Shown here: positions 5,857 through 9,400 of the stretch, in pieces
How positions within the stretch are numbered: position 1 is the stretch's first letter
How the letters are laid out: every line of letters starts with the position of its first letter
Source: a candidate division NC10 bacterium SPGG6
GTDB taxonomy: Bacteria; Methylomirabilota; Methylomirabilia; Methylomirabilales; CSP1-5
Length of the DNA stretch: 9,400 nucleotides
Assembly: GCA_001643535.1 (NCBI GenBank)
Contig: LXTG01000079.1
Span: 474 to 9,873 of the forward strand
Direction: 5' to 3'
Made by a program: the position numbers and the translations under genes
The notes under the pieces: generated by a model
The model's input: only the letters and a program-made list of their open reading frames with translations
Told to the model about the DNA's origin: nothing
Database searches by the model: none

Positions 5857-6855
5857 TCACGAATCGGCATAGATGTCCTCGTACAAATCGGTCAGCGGGG
5901 GGTCAGGACTCTCCTCGGCAAACCGGACCGCCTCGGCGATCAGCTCATCGGTCTCTCGCTCGATCTGCTCCAGTTCCTGGGGGCTCAAGAGTCCCTCCGC
6001 CTCCAACTTCTGCCGGAAAGAGACGATGGGATCCCGCTGCTTCCACTCGTCTACCTCACTCTTGTCCCGGTAGAGGATCGGATCGGCCATGGAGTGACCG
6101 CGGAACCGGTAGGTGAGCACCTCGAGGAAGTAAGGGCCGTCTCCCCTGCGGGCATGTTCCACCGCCTTGGCCGTGGCCTCTCGCACGGCCAGGACATCCA
6201 TCCCGTCCACCCGCTCGGCAGGGATGTTGTACGCGTCCGCCTTTCTGACCATCTCCGTGACCGCCGAGGCCCGATGGACAGCAGTGCCCATGCCATACAG
6301 ATTATTCTCGCAGAGGAAAACCACCGGGACGTTCCACAGTTTCGCCAAGTTCAAGGCCTCGTGGAAGTACCCAATGTTGGTCGCCCCATCGCCGAAGATA
6401 CAGAGAGTGACTTGTTTCTTCCCCAGGGCGTTGCTCGCCAAACCCAGCCCGACGGCAAGCGGCAGATGACCGGCCACGATGGCCCAGCCCCCGTACATCC
6501 CCAAGGACATGTCAAAAAAGTGCATGGAGCCGCCGCGACCCTTGACACAGCCGGTGGCCTTCCCCAGCAGCTCGGCCATGCAGCGTTTCACGTCTATCCC
6601 TTTGGCAATCGCATGGCCATGATCTCGATAGTGGGTAATAAGCAGATCGTGTTCTTGGAGAGCGGAGACTGCCCCGACGGCCACCGCTTCCTCGCCATTG
6701 TAGAGATGGAGGAATCCCGCAATCTTGCCACGGGCGTAAAGCTCCCCGGCCTTGTCCTCGAACTTCCGGATCAAGAGCATTTGATGGAGGAAGTTCAGGA
6801 CGGTTTTCTTGTCGAGACCCGATTTCGCGACTTTCGTTACCGTCTTCCCCCCCAT
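5857..6855 (-). CDS. pdhA: Pyruvate dehydrogenase E1 component, alpha subunit
   Basis: The thiamine-diphosphate-binding half of E1. The cofactor/Mg motif is FGDGATNIGYFHEALNLA (GDG at 155-157) ending about 30 residues later in ENNLYGMGT (N184, N185). ITHYRDHGHA and GCVKGRGGSMHF are typical active-site segments of the E1-alpha family, and the flexible loop YRFRGHSMADP (from 249) is the region phosphorylated in mitochondrial homologues. The 332-residue length is normal. Two Met codons are possible: the ATG at 6861 is only one base after AAGGGGG, and the one at 6855 is seven bases after it, so I chose 6855. It is the first gene of the pdhAB pair and follows a repeat-filled spacer of about 190 bp. 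Acetoin or branched-chain E1-alpha are close relatives; pyruvate is favoured by lpdA and lipoate genes next door. Confidence 0.94.
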   Translation of the reverse strand: MGGKTVTKVAKSGLDKKTVLNFLHQMLLIRKFEDKAGELYARGKIAGFLHLYNGEEAVAVGAVSALQEHDLLITHYRDHGHAIAKGIDVKRCMAELLGKATGCVKGRGGSMHFFDMSLGMYGGWAIVAGHLPLAVGLGLASNALGKKQVTLCIFGDGATNIGYFHEALNLAKLWNVPVVFLCENNLYGMGTAVHRASAVTEMVRKADAYNIPAERVDGMDVLAVREATAKAVEHARRGDGPYFLEVLTYRFRGHSMADPILYRDKSEVDEWKQRDPIVSFRQKLEAEGLLSPQELEQIERETDELIAEAVRFAEESPDPPLTDLYEDIYADS

Positions 6856-6871
6856 CTGCATTCCCCCTTAC

Positions 6872-7038
6872 AGTTCATGGTTCAGAGTTCATGGTTCATG
6901 GCGCATGAAGGACACAGGCTTAGTACCCTGAACTCTGAACCCTCAACCCTGAACCGTCTGTGGACTCTGAACCCCGAACCCTGATCCCTGAACCGCTCGA
7001 ACCCTGAACCCTCAACTATGAACCGTGAACCGTCATCC
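6872..7038. repeat. Long inverted heptad repeat in the apgM-pdhA spacer
   Basis: The left arm is four 7-bp units: AGTTCAT, GGTTCAG, AGTTCAT, GGTTCAT (6872-6899). After a 28-bp centre, the right arm carries units in the opposite sense: CTGAACT, CTGAACC, CTCAACC, CTGAACC (6928-6955), then CTGAACC, CCGAACC, CTGATCC, CTGAACC (6967-6994), then CTGAACC, CTCAACT, ATGAACC, GTGAACC, GTCATCC (7004-7038). The consensus is CTGAACC. Short interruptions of 9 to 11 bp break the right arm into three blocks. The arms can pair to make alternative hairpins. This fills nearly all of the spacer; I see no gene and no clear promoter in it. Confidence 0.88.
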
Positions 7039-7051
7039 CTCGCCACTCCAT

Positions 7052-8254
7052 TCAGGCCCCAAACTTGACGAGATGCAAGGCGTGGGCCAGTGCGAGCGGG
7101 AGGATCTCCTTACCCCGGAGACGTCCCAGACCCCCCTGAAGACATCCCCGCTCCGAAAACTCCTGGACCCCATCCGGCCGGCACCACCGGGCGGAGAGCA
7201 AGACCGGAACTGGATGCCAGCTGTGGGCCTGGAGCACCGTGGGGGTAGAGTGGTCCCCCGTAACCACCAGGACATCCGGGCGGAGTGCCAGAAGCGTTGG
7301 AAGCCCGCGATCCACCTCTTCTATAACAGCCACCTTGGCCGGGAAATTCCCATCCTCTCCGGCGGTATCGGTCCCCTTGACGTGCACGTAGAAAAAATCG
7401 TACTTCTGCCAGTGCTCGCGCAAGACCTCAAATTCCTCCCTCACACTCGCGCCGGTTTCCAGCGCCTCCATCCCTGCCAGCTTTCCCAGCCCTCGGTACA
7501 TGGGATAGACAGCGATGGCTGCGGCCCGGAGCTGATAGAGCTCTTGAAAGGTGGGTAGGTTGGGATGCCTGGCGAGGCCCCGGAGGAGAATCATGTTGGC
7601 GGGATGCTTCTCCGTGAGCAGCGTCCGTGCCTTCTCGATGAAGCCATTAATGAGCCCTGCAGCCCGCTCCGCCTCGGGGATTTTCGCTTCGACCTTCAGC
7701 GGTGCCTCGCCCACTCGCTGCGGGTCCGATTCAGTGAGCTGATCCGAAAGTCCTTCCCCCCGGAAGAGGACTACAAACCGGTGCTCCTTGACGGGGCGGA
7801 CGATCACCTCCACCCCCTCGACCTGGATCGTGTCCAGCAGCCCTGAAAGCTCCACGCAGCGCTCGGTGGAGAGCCGCCCAGCCCGACGGTCGGTGATCCT
7901 CCCCGCCCCATCCAGGGTGCAGAAGTTGCCTCGGGCGGCGACGTCCCTGGGTGTCAATTCGAGGTCGATCCCTAAGGCCTCGAGCACCCCCCGGCCGATT
8001 CGGTACGTCAGCGGATCGTACCCGAAAAGCGCCAGGTGCCCCGGACCGCTGCCAGGGGTAATCCCGGGCCCCACCGGTTCGACCAGCCCCGTCACCCCCT
8101 GGGCCGCGAGGGCGTCAAGGTTTTGCGTCCTGGCCGCTTCGAGGGCTGTTGAGCCTCCTGGCTCCCGCGGGAGCCCACCCAAGCCATCGAGCACGAGGAG
8201 GACGATTTTCGCCTCCGCCTTGACCGCCAGACTCTTCAGGGTTTCCAGGTCCAT
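7052..8254 (-). CDS. apgM: Cofactor-independent phosphoglycerate mutase, archaeal (ApgM) type
   Basis: Interconverts 3- and 2-phosphoglycerate without 2,3-bisphosphoglycerate, a late step of glycolysis and an early one of gluconeogenesis. It belongs to the alkaline-phosphatase superfamily and is the short archaeal-type enzyme, not the about 510-residue GpmI. In its 400 residues, LLVLDGLGG gives a metal Asp (D23), TPGSGPGHLALFGYDP the phosphorylated serine (S69), VHVKGTDTAGEDGN the mid-domain metal residues (around D296), and VVTGDHSTP plus HSWHPVP the C-terminal metal ligands (D334, H335, H344, H347). All are present, so it should be active. ATG 8254 lies six bases after AGGGA. It sits between heptad-repeat spacers and shares orientation with lipA and the pdh genes. 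Some members are annotated as phosphonopyruvate-decarboxylase-like or homoserine-kinase-like proteins. Confidence 0.92.
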   Translation of the reverse strand: MDLETLKSLAVKAEAKIVLLVLDGLGGLPREPGGSTALEAARTQNLDALAAQGVTGLVEPVGPGITPGSGPGHLALFGYDPLTYRIGRGVLEALGIDLELTPRDVAARGNFCTLDGAGRITDRRAGRLSTERCVELSGLLDTIQVEGVEVIVRPVKEHRFVVLFRGEGLSDQLTESDPQRVGEAPLKVEAKIPEAERAAGLINGFIEKARTLLTEKHPANMILLRGLARHPNLPTFQELYQLRAAAIAVYPMYRGLGKLAGMEALETGASVREEFEVLREHWQKYDFFYVHVKGTDTAGEDGNFPAKVAVIEEVDRGLPTLLALRPDVLVVTGDHSTPTVLQAHSWHPVPVLLSARWCRPDGVQEFSERGCLQGGLGRLRGKEILPLALAHALHLVKFGA

Positions 8255-8270
8255 GTTCTGTCCCTGAGGC

Positions 8271-8345
8271 GTCCGACGTCCGAGGTCCGAAGTCCAAACT
8301 TAATTCTGGGCTTCAGTTTTCGACTTCGGACTTTGGACATGGAAC
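8271..8345. repeat. Inverted heptad repeat between the small ORF and apgM
   Basis: Left arm: GTCCGAC, GTCCGAG, GTCCGAA, GTCCAAA (8271-8298), four exact 7-bp units. Right arm, opposite sense: TTTCGAC, TTCGGAC, TTTGGAC, ATGGAAC (8318-8345). GTCCGAAGTC (8285-8294) and GACTTCGGAC (8322-8331) are a perfect 10-bp inverted pair, with AAACT/AGTTT extending the stem toward the loop. The unit is the same as in the 2012-2067 array. The right arm overlaps the last codons of the small ORF, and the left arm ends about 16 bp before the apgM start. Confidence 0.85.
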
Positions 8346-8476
8346 GCTACCGGATGGTACGTGGTTAGATCTTCATGAAGGCGGCATATGCGGTCGATCG
8401 CTTCCCGTGCGAACGCTTCATCTAAACGACGTACAGCCGGATGCGCCTCCGAGGGGTCCTGCTGATGCTCGTTCAT
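8300..8476 (-). CDS. Small hypothetical protein overlapping the lipA 3' end
   Basis: A 58-residue frame starting at ATG 8476, six bases after GGAAG. It overlaps the last 59 bases of lipA in a different frame. I do not recognise it. The central part, PAVRRLDEAFAREAIDRI, is charged and could form an amphipathic helix; there is no membrane segment. In the overlap, 10 of its first 12 codons end in G or C against about 3 of 12 in the lipA frame, so this frame looks more like coding sequence than the lipA tail does. An upstream ATG at 8536 would extend it to 78 residues but would lie deeper in lipA. The last ten or so codons (VQSPKSKTE) are made of heptad-repeat DNA, so the original C-terminus may have been replaced. 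Confidence 0.45.
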   Translation of the reverse strand: MNEHQQDPSEAHPAVRRLDEAFAREAIDRICRLHEDLTTYHPVAFHVQSPKSKTEAQN

Positions 8477-9400
8477 GTGGATCTTCCGGAAGGAGGGGAA
8501 CTCCAGCCTCGACGGCTCGGGCCTGCTGACCGGCATGATACGAACTCCGAACCAGCGGCCCCGCCTCTACATGGTTAAACCCCATTGTTTGCCCAATTCC
8601 CTTGAGCTCCCGGAACTCATCGGGGTGATAGAAGCGATCGACCGGCAGATGATTCATGCTCGGCCGGAGGTACTGACCCAGCGTAAGGATGTCGCAGCCC
8701 ATCCCGACCAGGTCCCGCATGGTGGCCAAAAGCTCCTCCCGTTCCTCTCCCAGGCCGAGCATCAGCCCCGATTTGGTGAGTAGGGACGGGTCAAAACGCT
8801 TGGATCGCTCCAACAGCTCGAGCGACCGCTCATACTTGGCCCCCGGTCGCGCGATCCGGTAGAGGCGGGGAACCGTCTCGGTGTTATGATTTAAGATGTC
8901 TGGCTTCGCTTCCAGGACGATCTCCAATGCTGGCCAGTGTCCCCTGAAATCAGGGATCAGCACCTCTACCGTACAGCCTGGGGAGGTCTCGCGAATCTCA
9001 CGGATGGTGGCGCCAAAGATGGCCGCCCCTCCGTCGGCGAGATCATCCCGGTTCACCGAGGTGATCACCGCATGCTCAAGCCCCAACACCTCGACCGCAT
9101 GGGCCACCCGGTGCGGTTCCTCCCGATCGAGCCCGGTCGGCCGGCCGTGGGTCACCGCACAGAACCCACAACGCCTGGTACATATGTCACCTAAGATCAT
9201 GAAGGTCGCAGTCAGATTCTCGAAGCACTCGCCGATGTTCGGACAGCGGGCCTCCTCGCAGACCGTGTGAAGGTTGAGCGTCCGCAGTAATCCCTTGACA
9301 CGCATGAAGTTCTGGCCGCCAGGGGCCCGGACCTTCAGCCACTCTGGCTTTCGCTGTACCTCGCCGTCGCGAGCCCTCAGTACGGGAAGTGTCCCTCCGT
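8418..9400 (-). CDS. lipA: Lipoyl synthase (radical SAM), N-terminus beyond right edge
   Basis: LipA inserts two sulfurs into the octanoyl chain on lipoyl domains, completing the cofactor LipB starts. Numbering from the internal Met at 9305, the auxiliary [4Fe-4S] cysteines are in CEEARCPNIGEC (C16, C21, C27), the radical-SAM cysteines in CTRRCGFC (C42, C46, C49), and the serine ligand in RSSYH (253-257). Sequence upstream of 9305 stays open to the edge and encodes RKPEWLKVRAPGG, the conserved LipA N-terminus, with no ATG, GTG or TTG, so the true start lies past 9400 and the Met at 9305 is not it. The protein has about 38 residues after RSSYH, longer than most LipA; that tail has weak codon bias and overlaps the small ORF. 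Order relative to lipB and pdhC fits a lipoylated dehydrogenase cluster. Confidence 0.95.
   Translation of the reverse strand, partial: GGTLPVLRARDGEVQRKPEWLKVRAPGGQNFMRVKGLLRTLNLHTVCEEARCPNIGECFENLTATFMILGDICTRRCGFCAVTHGRPTGLDREEPHRVAHAVEVLGLEHAVITSVNRDDLADGGAAIFGATIREIRETSPGCTVEVLIPDFRGHWPALEIVLEAKPDILNHNTETVPRLYRIARPGAKYERSLELLERSKRFDPSLLTKSGLMLGLGEEREELLATMRDLVGMGCDILTLGQYLRPSMNHLPVDRFYHPDEFRELKGIGQTMGFNHVEAGPLVRSSYHAGQQARAVEAGVPLLPEDPHERASAGPLGGASGCTSFR

Noticed and set aside
4726..6984. Plus-strand open frame of 752 codons opposite pdhA and pdhB
   Set aside because: Its product is rich in His, Arg and Pro with no recognisable domain. It is antisense to two clearly conserved genes and is explained by their G/C-rich third positions, which suppress stops on the other strand.
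6872..7038. Possible CRISPR array
   Set aside because: The units are 7 bp, degenerate and directly tandem without unique spacers, and no cas gene is present.
8271..8345. Insertion-sequence terminal inverted repeats
   Set aside because: The arms are only about 20 bp apart with no transposase between them and no flanking target duplication; the 7-bp periodicity explains the symmetry.
9303..9305. ATG at 9305 as the lipA start
   Set aside because: Conserved LipA N-terminal residues (PEWLKVRAPGG) are encoded upstream in the same frame, so this Met is internal and the start lies outside the window.
1..9400. Phage, toxin-antitoxin, defence or other novel system
   Set aside because: All genes except the left-edge mosaic and the small ORF belong to well-known central metabolism or are a simple TPR protein; I saw no integrase, transposase, nuclease or toxin-like motif.

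Overview
The window is about 60% G+C, densely coded, and every supported gene lies on the minus strand, so it reads from right to left. It looks like a chromosomal segment of a Gram-negative-type bacterium, probably from an environmental genome. A Methylomirabilota/Rokubacteria-like or deltaproteobacterial origin is a guess from the E1-alpha/E1-beta type dehydrogenase, the archaeal-type phosphoglycerate mutase and the repeat-rich spacers. Nothing in the window fixes the lineage.

In transcription order the layout is: lipA (lipoyl synthase, running off the right edge), a small overlapping ORF, a cofactor-independent phosphoglycerate mutase, pdhA and pdhB (E1), pdhC (E2), lpdA (E3), lipB (octanoyltransferase), and a small TPR protein. 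Last is an odd open frame that starts as a TatD-type metallohydrolase, changes into a glycosyl-hydrolase-like segment, and ends at the left edge as the ATP-binding part of a histidine kinase. All genes face the same way.

The genes make one biochemical unit. LipB loads octanoate onto the lipoyl domain of PdhC, LipA inserts the two sulfurs, and E1/E2/E3 then turn pyruvate into acetyl-CoA and NADH. The phosphoglycerate mutase works two steps before pyruvate in glycolysis. Enzyme, cofactor synthesis and substrate supply are thus grouped together.

The most unusual sequence is in the spacers. Four of them (between the small ORF and apgM, apgM and pdhA, pdhB and pdhC, lpdA and lipB) carry degenerate tandem repeats with a strict 7-bp period. 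In three of the four, units on opposite strands face each other and could fold into long hairpins. The unit differs between loci (GTCCGAN, CTGAACC, AGTTTCG), except that two loci share GTCCGAN. The arrays divide the cluster into lipA / apgM / pdhA-pdhB / pdhC-lpdA / lipB-TPR blocks, and within the blocks that hold two genes the spacing is tight. The other notable point is the three-part mosaic at the left edge, which may be an assembly artefact or a truncated, recombined gene. I found no tRNA, rRNA, CRISPR array, insertion sequence or defence system.
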